Shown here in pieces: positions 1 through 7,021 of a stretch of 8,670 nucleotides of DNA. Every line of letters begins with the position of its first letter. Positions within the stretch are counted from its first letter, which is position 1. Below the pieces are notes generated by a model. That model did not search any database. It was not told the origin of the DNA and saw only the letters and a list, made by a program, of their open reading frames with translations. The translations under genes and the position numbers were made by a program. Source of the DNA: Verrucomicrobiota bacterium (lineage in GTDB: Bacteria; Verrucomicrobiota; Verrucomicrobiia; Limisphaerales; CAZBKV01); assembly GCA_021160185.1 (NCBI GenBank), contig JAGHDA010000356.1, positions 1 to 8,670 on the forward strand, read 5' to 3'.

Positions 1-1340
<1,340 letters not shown>

Positions 1341-1361
1341 AGGCGCCGTCGGGTTGCGCTT

Positions 1362-1402
1362 CCGCGCTCGGACCGCCTTCGGATCGAGCGGTCCGAGCGC
1401 GG
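1362..1402. repeat. Perfect 15-bp inverted repeat in the alaS leader
   Basis: The left arm CCGCGCTCGGACCGC (1362-1376) and right arm GCGGTCCGAGCGCGG (1388-1402) are exact reverse complements separated by 11 nt. The repeat lies 21 nt upstream of the alaS start codon. A smaller palindrome, GGCTCGGAGCC (1401-1411), abuts it. No T-run follows on either strand, so it is not an ordinary terminator. As DNA it could be an operator; as RNA it would form a very stable 5'-leader hairpin in the alaS transcript. E. coli AlaRS is known to repress its own gene by binding a palindrome at the promoter, so an autoregulatory role is conceivable, but nothing here proves it. Confidence 0.7.
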
Positions 1403-1522
1403 CTCGGAGCCAGGAGTTTGCCCGCCCAAACCCCGCGCGTCAACGCCGGTTTGGCCCTTTTGCGACGTCTCGGCCCAGGAATCGGTTGCGGGAGCGCTTT
1501 TCCGCCCCTTGGGGAGGGGGCG

Positions 1523-1575
1523 AAAAAAAAAATCGAAAAAAGTTCTTGCGCGCCGCCCCCGATTTGTGATAGATA
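1523..1575 (+). promoter_or_regulatory. Putative promoter with A-tract for the PEP-CTERM gene
   Basis: Two A-runs (1523-1532 and 1536-1541) sit directly upstream of a weak -35-like TTGCGC (1546-1551). An 18-nt spacer separates it from an AT-rich -10-like TAGATA (1570-1575), in otherwise very GC-rich DNA. The A-runs lie where an UP element would contact the alpha C-terminal domain of RNA polymerase. Transcription would start near 1582, giving a leader of about 80 nt. The hexamers match consensus poorly, so the exact boxes are uncertain; the AT island next to an isolated highly translatable gene is the main support. Confidence 0.4.
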
Positions 1576-1650
1576 CCAAACTGAGTCAGGAGAGGTGTTA
1601 ACGGGACGTCGGTTAATGCTTCGGCCTGGCGAGGAGAAAAACCGTGAAGA

Positions 1651-1656
1651 AAGGAG
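1651..1656 (+). promoter_or_regulatory. Shine-Dalgarno site deciding the PEP-CTERM start
   Basis: AAGGAG lies 5 nt before ATG 1662 and favours that start. A competing in-frame GTG at 1644 is preceded by GAGGAG (1631-1636) 7 nt upstream and would add six residues (MKKGVK). Both pairs are well spaced. The ATG is preferred because it gives a compact signal peptide and has the stronger initiation codon, but the two sites cannot be fully separated by sequence. Confidence 0.65.
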
Positions 1657-1661
1657 TAAAG

Positions 1662-2309
1662 ATGAGCACTAAACTACGTGTCCTAGCGACGCTCGGCGGA
1701 ATTGCCGTTGCCAGCATGGTCGTGTCCCAAGCGGCCAATCTGCTTTCGAACGGCGATTTTGAATCGCCGGATCTATCAACGATAGGTGCAACCCAAGCGA
1801 CCTATGGACCGGGCCAAAGCATCGGCGGGGTTTGGACTGTCAGCGGAGCCAACGTTGGGCTTTATACTGATGCATGGGATTTGAATCCTAATCAGGTGAT
1901 TGCCGATGAGCAGTCGTTGTACTTCGATGTAGCAGGAGCAGCGATTTCGCAGACCGTGTCCCTTTCGCCCGGTTCCTATACGCTGTCCTTTAAAGCGGCT
2001 GCTCTGAATACGGGCACCTATCGCATCGCGTACACCGTTGTAGGGAATGGCGGCGCCCCGGGCGGTACCGCATACGTTCCTTACAACATCGTCTCAGGGA
2101 CCACCCTTGCGCCTAACTTTGATTCCTATCTGGCGTCATTCACTGTCGGCACTGCCGACAACGTGATGTTCACCTTCATGGGCATTTCGGAGGACCCGCA
2201 GGCGGCGCTGGACGACGTTTCCCTCGTTCCTGAGCCGGAGACCTACGCGCTGGTGGCCGGGCTGGGCCTGATGCTCTTCGCCGGTTATCGCCGGTTCCGC
2301 AAGGCCTGA
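1662..2309 (+). CDS. Secreted PEP-CTERM sorting-domain protein, 215 aa
   Basis: Exported protein with three parts. A signal peptide spans about residues 1-24 (basic MSTKLR, hydrophobic core, likely cleavage after VSQA). A beta-rich middle domain starts LLSNGDFESP (27-36) and ends ALDDVSL (182-188), the layout of jelly-roll, carbohydrate-binding-like domains such as DUF642. The C-terminal sorting signal has VPEPE (189-193), a hydrophobic helix (about 195-208) and a basic tail YRRFRKA (209-215). In characterised systems the exosortase/archaeosortase family recognises PEP-CTERM tails and such genomes usually make exopolysaccharide; no exosortase is in this window. The ligand is unknown. The gene has its own promoter-like region, good ribosome site and strong terminator, so it looks monocistronic. 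Its codons are clearly less GC-rich than those of flanking genes, suggesting different selection or transfer. Confidence 0.9.
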   Translation: MSTKLRVLATLGGIAVASMVVSQAANLLSNGDFESPDLSTIGATQATYGPGQSIGGVWTVSGANVGLYTDAWDLNPNQVIADEQSLYFDVAGAAISQTVSLSPGSYTLSFKAAALNTGTYRIAYTVVGNGGAPGGTAYVPYNIVSGTTLAPNFDSYLASFTVGTADNVMFTFMGISEDPQAALDDVSLVPEPETYALVAGLGLMLFAGYRRFRKA

Positions 2310-2350
2310 TCAGCGGCAGCGCAAGCGCGCCGAATTTTATCGCGTATCAC

Positions 2351-2382
2351 GCCGGCGGGCTGCGGCCCGCCGGCTTTTTATT
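2351..2382 (+). terminator. Rho-independent terminator after the PEP-CTERM gene
   Basis: A perfect 10-bp stem, GCCGGCGGGC (2351-2360) with GCCCGCCGGC (2365-2374), closes a TGCG tetraloop and is followed directly by TTTTTATT (2375-2382). It lies 41 nt after the stop codon. It should insulate the downstream gene cluster from this transcript. Confidence 0.92.
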
Positions 2383-2505
2383 GCGCCGAGGCCGGTTCGG
2401 GCCCGAAATTCCCGGTTAAGCGGGCGGGGGAGATGAATCGGCTTGCGAAAGCCTCATGGGGAATCAGGCATCCGCCGGAGAGCGACCGCAACGGCGACGC
2501 CAAGG

Positions 2506-2560
2506 GGGCCGGGCCTTTGGACCGACCCGGCGGGCCGGCCGGGCCCGCGCTGCCCGGCCC
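2506..2560. repeat. Nested GC-rich inverted repeat
   Basis: The outer arms GGGCCGGGC (2506-2514) and GCCCGGCCC (2552-2560) pair perfectly over 9 bp. Inside them, CGGGCC (2531-2536) and GGCCCG (2542-2547) form a second 6-bp stem. A further hairpin follows, CCCGGA (2578-2583) with TCCGGG (2590-2595), and a second copy of TCCGGG at 2616-2621 could compete for the same arm. The arrangement could be a structured leader RNA, a repetitive extragenic element or simply a by-product of very high GC. No known riboswitch consensus was recognised. Confidence 0.45.
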
Positions 2561-2674
2561 TTATGCCGGAAGGAACGCCCGGATGCGCGTCCGGGAAACG
2601 CCCCAATGAAAACTGTCCGGGTTTGAGCCGTTTGTGACAATCGGCGAAAAGAGCCTTGACAGAAGCGGCGAGTT

Positions 2675-2689
2675 GCCAAGAGGCTTGGC
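2675..2689. repeat. Short inverted repeat, operator-like
   Basis: GCCAAG (2675-2680) and CTTGGC (2684-2689) are exact reverse complements around a 3-nt centre. They lie 13 bp downstream of the TTGACA hexamer at 2656-2661. The size and symmetry would suit a dimeric repressor, but arms of 6 bp arise easily by chance. Confidence 0.25.
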
Positions 2690-2814
2690 GCACTGGCGGA
2701 AAGACGCCGCCCTGGATTCTTAATCGCAATGTAGCCGAGCCGCGGCGGATTGGGCGGAGGCGCGGAACAGAGAGCGGGGGCGGTCGGTTTTTGTCCCTGA
2801 AGGCCGGCAGCGCC

Positions 2815-4122
2815 ATGAAAGACGAACAGGAAGCATCGTTTGGAAAACAGACGGAGACGGCCGTCGCGCCGCAAAGCCGGCGCGGGGTAGAGGCGCTCCG
2901 GAGCGGAGCGGCCGGGCTGTCCTCTGCCGAGGAAATCCCGTTGCTTCGGAAGGTTCGCCGGTTCAAAGACGCCCAGCGAGTGCGGGCTTTGGGGTTGTAT
3001 CCCTATTTTCGGATGATCTCCTCTGCCCAGGACACTGAGGTGATCATTAACGGCCGCAAAGTGCTCATGCTCGGCTCCAACAGCTATTTGGGGCTGACCA
3101 ACGATCCGCGGATCAAGGAGGCGGTGCAGAAGGCGGTGGCCAAGTACGGCAGCGGGTGCGCTGGGTCTCGATTTCTCAACGGCACGTTGGACATCCATAT
3201 CCGCCTGGAGGAGCGGCTGGCCGAGCTGGTGGGGAAAGAAGCGGTGCTGCTTTACAGCACCGGGTTCCAGGTTAACCTGGGCGTGATCAGCGCCTTGGTG
3301 GGCAAAGGGGAATATGTGATCGCGGACAAGAGCGACCACGCGAGCATTGTGGAAGGATGCTTGCTGTGTCAGGGAAACTTTCTCCGCTTTCCGCATCGGG
3401 ATTTGAACGCTTTGGATCAGCGACTGCGCGCGATCGGCGCGGAAGCCTCCAAGCTTATTGTGGTGGACGGGGTGTTCAGCATGGAGGGTGACATCATCCA
3501 GCTGCCCGAGCTATGCGCCTTGGCCGAACGCCACCGGGCCGTGGTGATGGTGGACGACGCTCACAGCATCGGCGTGTTGGGGAAAAACGGGGCGGGCACG
3601 GCCGATCATTTCGGGCTCACTGAGAAGGTGCATCTGATCATGGGCACCTTCAGCAAATCGCTCGCCAGCCTCGGCGGCTTCATCGCATCGGACGCGGAGA
3701 CAATCGAGTACCTCAAGCATCATTCCAAGCCCCTTATCTTCAGCGCGAGCATGAGTCCGGCCAACGCGGCGGCGGTTCTGGCGGCGGTGGAGATCATGAC
3801 CAGCGAGCCGGAGCGGATCGAGCGGCTTTGGCGCAACACCGAGAGGATGAAGCAAGGGTTGCTTTCCCTCGGCTTCGACCTGGGCGATTCGGAGACGCCG
3901 ATCCTTCCCGTCTACTGCCGGGATCAGTTGATCACCTTCAAGTTCTGCAAGCGGCTTGAGGAAGAAGGCGTGTTTGTGAACCCGGTGGTTGCCCCCGGCG
4001 TCCGGCCGGGCCATGAGTTGATCCGGATCAGCCTGATGGCCACCCACACCGAGGAGCAGATCGATTTCGCCCTCGAGAAGCTTGGCAAGGTGGGCAAGGA
4101 GTTGGGGTTGATCTCCGGCTGA
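2815..4122 (+). CDS. spt: Serine palmitoyltransferase-type alpha-oxoamine synthase, 435 aa
   Basis: PLP enzyme of the alpha-oxoamine synthase family. Serine palmitoyltransferases condense L-serine with palmitoyl-CoA to 3-ketosphinganine, the committed step of sphingolipid synthesis, in the cytoplasm or at the inner membrane. Seen are YPYFRMI (62-68), QDTEVIINGRKVLMLGSNSY (72-91), GSGCAGSRFLNGTLDIH (112-128), His175 in SDHAS (expected to stack on PLP), the DDAHS motif (247-251; Asp247 and His250), the PLP lysine in GTFSKSLAS (277-285; Lys281), and RISLMATHT (404-412), whose Arg is expected to bind the substrate carboxylate. The DTEVIING...SNSYLGLT stretch is more typical of bacterial SPT than of BioF or Kbl. 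The ATG at 2815 has only a weak upstream AAGG. It leaves about 40 charged, low-complexity residues before the conserved region; the frame is open to a TTG at 2656. The following SDR and PAP2_3 genes support a lipid role. BioF or another synthase remains possible. Confidence 0.87.
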   Translation: MKDEQEASFGKQTETAVAPQSRRGVEALRSGAAGLSSAEEIPLLRKVRRFKDAQRVRALGLYPYFRMISSAQDTEVIINGRKVLMLGSNSYLGLTNDPRIKEAVQKAVAKYGSGCAGSRFLNGTLDIHIRLEERLAELVGKEAVLLYSTGFQVNLGVISALVGKGEYVIADKSDHASIVEGCLLCQGNFLRFPHRDLNALDQRLRAIGAEASKLIVVDGVFSMEGDIIQLPELCALAERHRAVVMVDDAHSIGVLGKNGAGTADHFGLTEKVHLIMGTFSKSLASLGGFIASDAETIEYLKHHSKPLIFSASMSPANAAAVLAAVEIMTSEPERIERLWRNTERMKQGLLSLGFDLGDSETPILPVYCRDQLITFKFCKRLEEEGVFVNPVVAPGVRPGHELIRISLMATHTEEQIDFALEKLGKVGKELGLISG

Positions 4123-4181
4123 GGAGCGCCGGGGCCCCGCCTGCCTGCGGTCCTGAGGCGGCGTTCGGGAAAGGGGAAATC

Positions 4182-5174
4182 ATGCGCACGCTTCTTACCG
4201 GGGCGACCGGATTTGTCGGAAGCCACGTCCTGGATCGGCTTGCGCAGGAAGGCGCGTCGGTCCGCATCCTCATCCGAGCCGTGAGCTCGACCCGGTGGAT
4301 CGCCCCGCATCTTGGTTCGGTCGAGGTTGTGCAGGGCTCGTTGGACGATCCGCGCAGCTTGGATCGAGCCGTGGCGGGCGATGTGGATTGCGTGATCCAC
4401 TGCGCCGGGGCGATCAAAGCGCTCCGGCCCGAGGAGCTGGACCGGGTGAATCGGGACGGCACGCGCCGCTTGGTGGAGGCCGCCAACCGCCGGGGAGGGC
4501 GGATCAGGAGATTCCTCTATCTCTCGAGTCTGGCCGCCGGCCGGCCGGGCACGCCCGAGAATCCCGCGGACGAAACCGCCCCGCCGGCGCCGGTTTCCTG
4601 TTACGGCCGGAGCAAGTTGGCGGGCGAGGAGGAAGTCAAGGCCCGGTGGCGCGGGGAATGGACGATCCTCCGCCCGGCCGCGGTTTACGGCCCTCGGGAC
4701 AGGGAGTTTCTCCCGGTGTTTCGCGCAGCGCGGCGCGGTTTTTGCCCCGCCGTGGGCGACCCGCGGCGCGCGTTGAGCCTGGTGTGGGTCGAGGATCTTG
4801 CGCGCTGCGTGGCGGTGGCCGCGGAGTCGCCCGAAGCGGCCGGCGAGACCATCAATGTGGCTTCTCCGGAAATCGTCCGTTTTGGGCAGATTCCCCGCGC
4901 AGCGGCGCGGGCGCTGGGCAGGCAATGCGTCGTTCCCTTGCGCACGCCTGCGCTCTGCTTCCGTGCAATCTGCCGCGTGGCCGCCCTATGGGCGAGGCTG
5001 CGAGGCAAGCCGACCGTGCTGGCTCACGGCAAGGATCGCGAAGTGTTGGCCCCGGGATGGGTGGCGAACACGACGCGGCTCCGCCGCTTGTTCGGAGAAG
5101 GGATCTGTGCCACAAAATTGGCGGACGGTTTCCGACGCACGGCTCGGTGGTATGCGGAAGCGGGGTGGATTTGA
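4182..5174 (+). CDS. Extended-SDR NAD(P)-dependent epimerase/reductase, candidate ceramide-pathway reductase, 330 aa
   Basis: Soluble Rossmann-fold oxidoreductase of the extended short-chain dehydrogenase family. It has the nucleotide-binding TGATGFVGSHV (6-16), an acidic residue pair after strand 3 (DD, 55-56), the central HCAGA (73-77), YLSSLAAG with the active-site Ser (113-120), the catalytic YGRSK (Tyr141, Lys145) and LRPAAVYGPRD (163-173). Length is normal. The start has AAGGGG 5 nt upstream; the gap after spt is 59 nt. In Caulobacter the ceramide reductase CerR is annotated as an NAD-dependent epimerase/dehydratase and is encoded near spt. An analogous role, reducing 3-ketosphinganine or an oxidised ceramide, is the natural guess from context. 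The sequence alone does not fix the substrate; sugar-nucleotide epimerase or 3-beta-hydroxysteroid-dehydrogenase-like activity are alternatives. Confidence 0.85.
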   Translation: MRTLLTGATGFVGSHVLDRLAQEGASVRILIRAVSSTRWIAPHLGSVEVVQGSLDDPRSLDRAVAGDVDCVIHCAGAIKALRPEELDRVNRDGTRRLVEAANRRGGRIRRFLYLSSLAAGRPGTPENPADETAPPAPVSCYGRSKLAGEEEVKARWRGEWTILRPAAVYGPRDREFLPVFRAARRGFCPAVGDPRRALSLVWVEDLARCVAVAAESPEAAGETINVASPEIVRFGQIPRAAARALGRQCVVPLRTPALCFRAICRVAALWARLRGKPTVLAHGKDREVLAPGWVANTTRLRRLFGEGICATKLADGFRRTARWYAEAGWI

Positions 5175-5187
5175 AGCGACAGGGCGA

Positions 5188-6135
5188 ATGAAGAGGTTTC
5201 TGCAGCAAGGCGCGGCTTCCTATCGGCTGGTGGATTGGGCCACCCAGCTTTACGCCCTGCTGGTGGGCGCGGTGATTCTGGCCTTCCACAACGAGAGCGT
5301 GCCCCATTGGCCATGGCTGGCAGCCGCGCACTTTCTCGGTCCCGTCGCCATCCACTTCCTTATTCTCGCCGCGGCGGCGCGGCCCCAGAAAAGGCTCCTT
5401 GCCTTTCTCCGGGCGTATTACCCGATCCTCCTTTACACCGGATTCTATCGGGAGACAGGGCTGTTAAACCGCATGTTTTTCGACCGATTCCTGGACGAAT
5501 GGTTTATCCGTCTCGAAGGTCGCCTGTTTGGCTGCCAGCCTTCTCTGGAGTTTATGGCCAAATTGCCTTATCAGTGGACGGCTGAATTGCTGTATGCGGC
5601 CTATTTCTCCTACTACCTGATGATTGCCGGCGTGGGGCTCGCTCTTTACCTCAGAGATCGTCGAGCGTTTGAGCACTTCATTGCCGTTGTCTCCATCCTG
5701 TTTTACTTCTGTTATGCAACCTACATCGCGCTTCCCGTGGCCGGGCCGCGGATTTTTCACTATCACATCCCCGGGCTCGGCGTGCCGGAGAGCGTTCGCG
5801 CTTTGGGAGAGGCGTTTCCCTTTCCCGAAGCGGTTCGGCAGGCTGTGTTTTTCAAGATCATGGCGTTCATTTACAACCACTTTGAGGCTGTGGGCGCCGC
5901 GTTTCCCAGCAGCCACATCGCCGTGGCCTGGTGCACCGTGTGGTTTTCCTTCCGCTATCTGCGGCGGATCCGGTGGATCCACTTCGCCGCGGCGGTCCTT
6001 TTGACCCTTTCCACAGTGTACGGGCGGTATCATTACGTGGTGGACGTGGCGGGCGGCCTGGTCACGACCGCGGCATTGCTTCCGCTGATCAACGCTCTCT
6101 ATCGGCGGTGGGAGACACGGGAGGCCGACGCCTGA
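5188..6135 (+). CDS. PAP2_3/Aur1-like multi-pass membrane phosphotransferase or phosphatase, 315 aa
   Basis: Integral membrane protein with about six hydrophobic segments (near residues 20-33, 44-64, 70-86, 133-153, 163-184 and 264-303). Family marks are FYRETGLLNR (86-95), LEGRLFGCQPS (109-119), ALPVAGPRIF (181-190), PSSH (240-243) and STVYGRYHYVVDVAGG (275-290), which supply the catalytic histidines (His243, His282) and Asp286. In classical PAP2 phosphatases the last motif begins S-R; here the Arg position is Thr276, as in Aur1-type inositol-phosphorylceramide synthases. The classical first motif (KxxxxxxRP) is not seen; the GPR at 186-188 may take that place. The start ATG is 13 nt after the SDR stop codon, so the genes are probably co-transcribed. 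Likely role: transfer of a phospho-head group to ceramide, or dephosphorylation of a lipid phosphate. The family assignment is firm, the substrate is inferred from neighbours. Confidence 0.85.
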   Translation: MKRFLQQGAASYRLVDWATQLYALLVGAVILAFHNESVPHWPWLAAAHFLGPVAIHFLILAAAARPQKRLLAFLRAYYPILLYTGFYRETGLLNRMFFDRFLDEWFIRLEGRLFGCQPSLEFMAKLPYQWTAELLYAAYFSYYLMIAGVGLALYLRDRRAFEHFIAVVSILFYFCYATYIALPVAGPRIFHYHIPGLGVPESVRALGEAFPFPEAVRQAVFFKIMAFIYNHFEAVGAAFPSSHIAVAWCTVWFSFRYLRRIRWIHFAAAVLLTLSTVYGRYHYVVDVAGGLVTTAALLPLINALYRRWETREADA

Positions 6136-6256
6136 CAACCGTTTTCCCCGCGCGGCTGGCCGGCTTCCTGCGAGAGCGTTCCGGGCAGAGCCTTCATTGC
6201 GCTTTCCTGACGGTTCCGGCGTGACGGGCTCGGCGCGCTTTGTCACCATCCCGGCC

Positions 6257-7021
6257 ATGACGAGCGCCGAGCTTTTGGAGCTGCTCGAGCAGTTGCGGCA
6301 GGGGCGCGTCGAGCCTACGGAAGTTGCCCGCCGGCTCCGGGGCGAGTCGACGGTGGATCTGGGCTTTGCCTGCGTGGACGCGCGGCGCGGCCTGCGCCAA
6401 GGTTTTCCCGAAGTCATCTACGCCGAAGGAAAAACGGCCGACCAGGTGACGCGCATCGCCGAGGCGATTTGGAAGCGGGAAGGCCGGGTTCTGGTGACGC
6501 GGCTTTCGGAAGAGCAGGCGGCGCGGCTTCGGCGGCGTTTCCGCAAAGCGGCCTATTATCCCATGGCTCGGTGCCTGGTCCTGGAGCGGAAGCCGTTGCC
6601 GAAACGGCCGGGTTATATCGCGGTGCTCTGCGCAGGCACGAGCGACTTGCCGGTGGCGGAGGAAGCCGCCGTGACCGCCGAAGCCATGGGCAACCGGGTG
6701 GAACGGGTCTTCGACGTGGGCGTGGCCGGCCTGCACCGGCTGTTGGGAAAGCTGGAGCTGATCCGGGAAGCCAACGTGGTGATTGTAGTCGCGGGGATGG
6801 AGGGAGCCTTGCCGAGCGTGGTGGCCGGCTTGGTGGCGCGTCCGGTCATCGCCGTGCCCACCAGCGTGGGCTACGGCGCCAGTTTCGGCGGGGTTGCGGC
6901 CCTGCTTGGGATGCTTAACAGTTGCGGCAGCGGGGTAACTGTTGTGAACATCGACAACGGCTTCGGCGCCGGGTTCGCGGCGAGCCAGATTAACGCTTTG
7001 GCGGCGGAGGGCAGATCATGA
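6257..7021 (+). CDS. larB: LarB, pyridinium-3,5-biscarboxylic acid mononucleotide synthase, 254 aa
   Basis: First enzyme of nickel-pincer nucleotide synthesis: it carboxylates the pyridinium ring of nicotinic acid adenine dinucleotide and cleaves the phosphoanhydride. An N-terminal LarB-specific part (1-115) includes DLGFACVDARRGLRQGFPEV (34-53) and EGKTADQV (57-64). A PurE-like domain follows: GYIAVLCAGTSDLPVAEEA (119-137), VAGMEGALPSVVAGL (178-192), PVIAVPTSVGYGASFGG (196-212), and NSCGSGVTVVNIDNGFGAG (221-239). Cys223 appears to match the reactive cysteine of characterised LarB. ATG 6257 gives the usual length; in-frame TTG 6197 and GTG 6221 would add poorly conserved residues. No Shine-Dalgarno sequence is visible. 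A 121-bp gap from the PAP2_3 gene holds no clear promoter or terminator. The stop overlaps the larC start. Confidence 0.95.
   Translation: MTSAELLELLEQLRQGRVEPTEVARRLRGESTVDLGFACVDARRGLRQGFPEVIYAEGKTADQVTRIAEAIWKREGRVLVTRLSEEQAARLRRRFRKAAYYPMARCLVLERKPLPKRPGYIAVLCAGTSDLPVAEEAAVTAEAMGNRVERVFDVGVAGLHRLLGKLELIREANVVIVVAGMEGALPSVVAGLVARPVIAVPTSVGYGASFGGVAALLGMLNSCGSGVTVVNIDNGFGAGFAASQINALAAEGRS

Larger units (their letters stand above)
2383..2814. other. Gene-poor GC-rich intergenic region upstream of spt
   Basis: No protein gene is convincing here. It contains a 12-bp palindrome TTCGGGCCCGAA (2396-2407) and several inverted repeats listed separately. A 58-codon open frame (ATG 2433, stop 2607-2609) has a GGGGGAG run abutting its ATG, but its product is dominated by Gly, Pro and Arg as expected from GC-rich DNA. 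A perfect -35-like TTGACA occurs at 2656-2661, but no AT-rich -10 box follows 16-19 nt later, so it is not called as a promoter. A mildly AT-rich patch, ATTCTTAATCGCAATGTA (2716-2733), is the best alternative location for a -10 box. The promoter of the downstream cluster probably lies here but cannot be placed. Confidence 0.5.

Noticed and set aside
1503..1541. Hairpin CGCCCC/GGGGCG next to A-runs, as a terminator
   Set aside because: On the plus strand the stem is followed by A, not T; on the minus strand the T-run comes before the stem. Neither orientation gives a rho-independent terminator.
2441..2520. Cobalamin-type riboswitch suggested by GGGGAATC and GC-rich arms
   Set aside because: No B12-box (GCCACTG-like) or other conserved core elements were found.
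4123..4181. GC-rich pairings between spt and the SDR gene as a terminator
   Set aside because: The short CGGGGCCCCG palindrome has no T-run after it and a good ribosome site follows, consistent with read-through in an operon.
4798..5187. Upstream extension of the PAP2_3 gene
   Set aside because: The frame is open but overlaps the SDR gene out of frame and encodes no family-like sequence; ATG 5188 directly follows the SDR stop codon and gives a normal-length protein.
4295..5191. Alternative plus-strand frame overlapping the SDR gene
   Set aside because: It is a Gly/Arg-rich shifted reading of the SDR gene, which carries the complete Rossmann and YxxxK motifs in the other frame.
6197..6256. 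Earlier starts (TTG 6197, GTG 6221) for larB
   Set aside because: They add up to 20 residues that do not resemble LarB; ATG 6257 gives the typical N-terminus and length.
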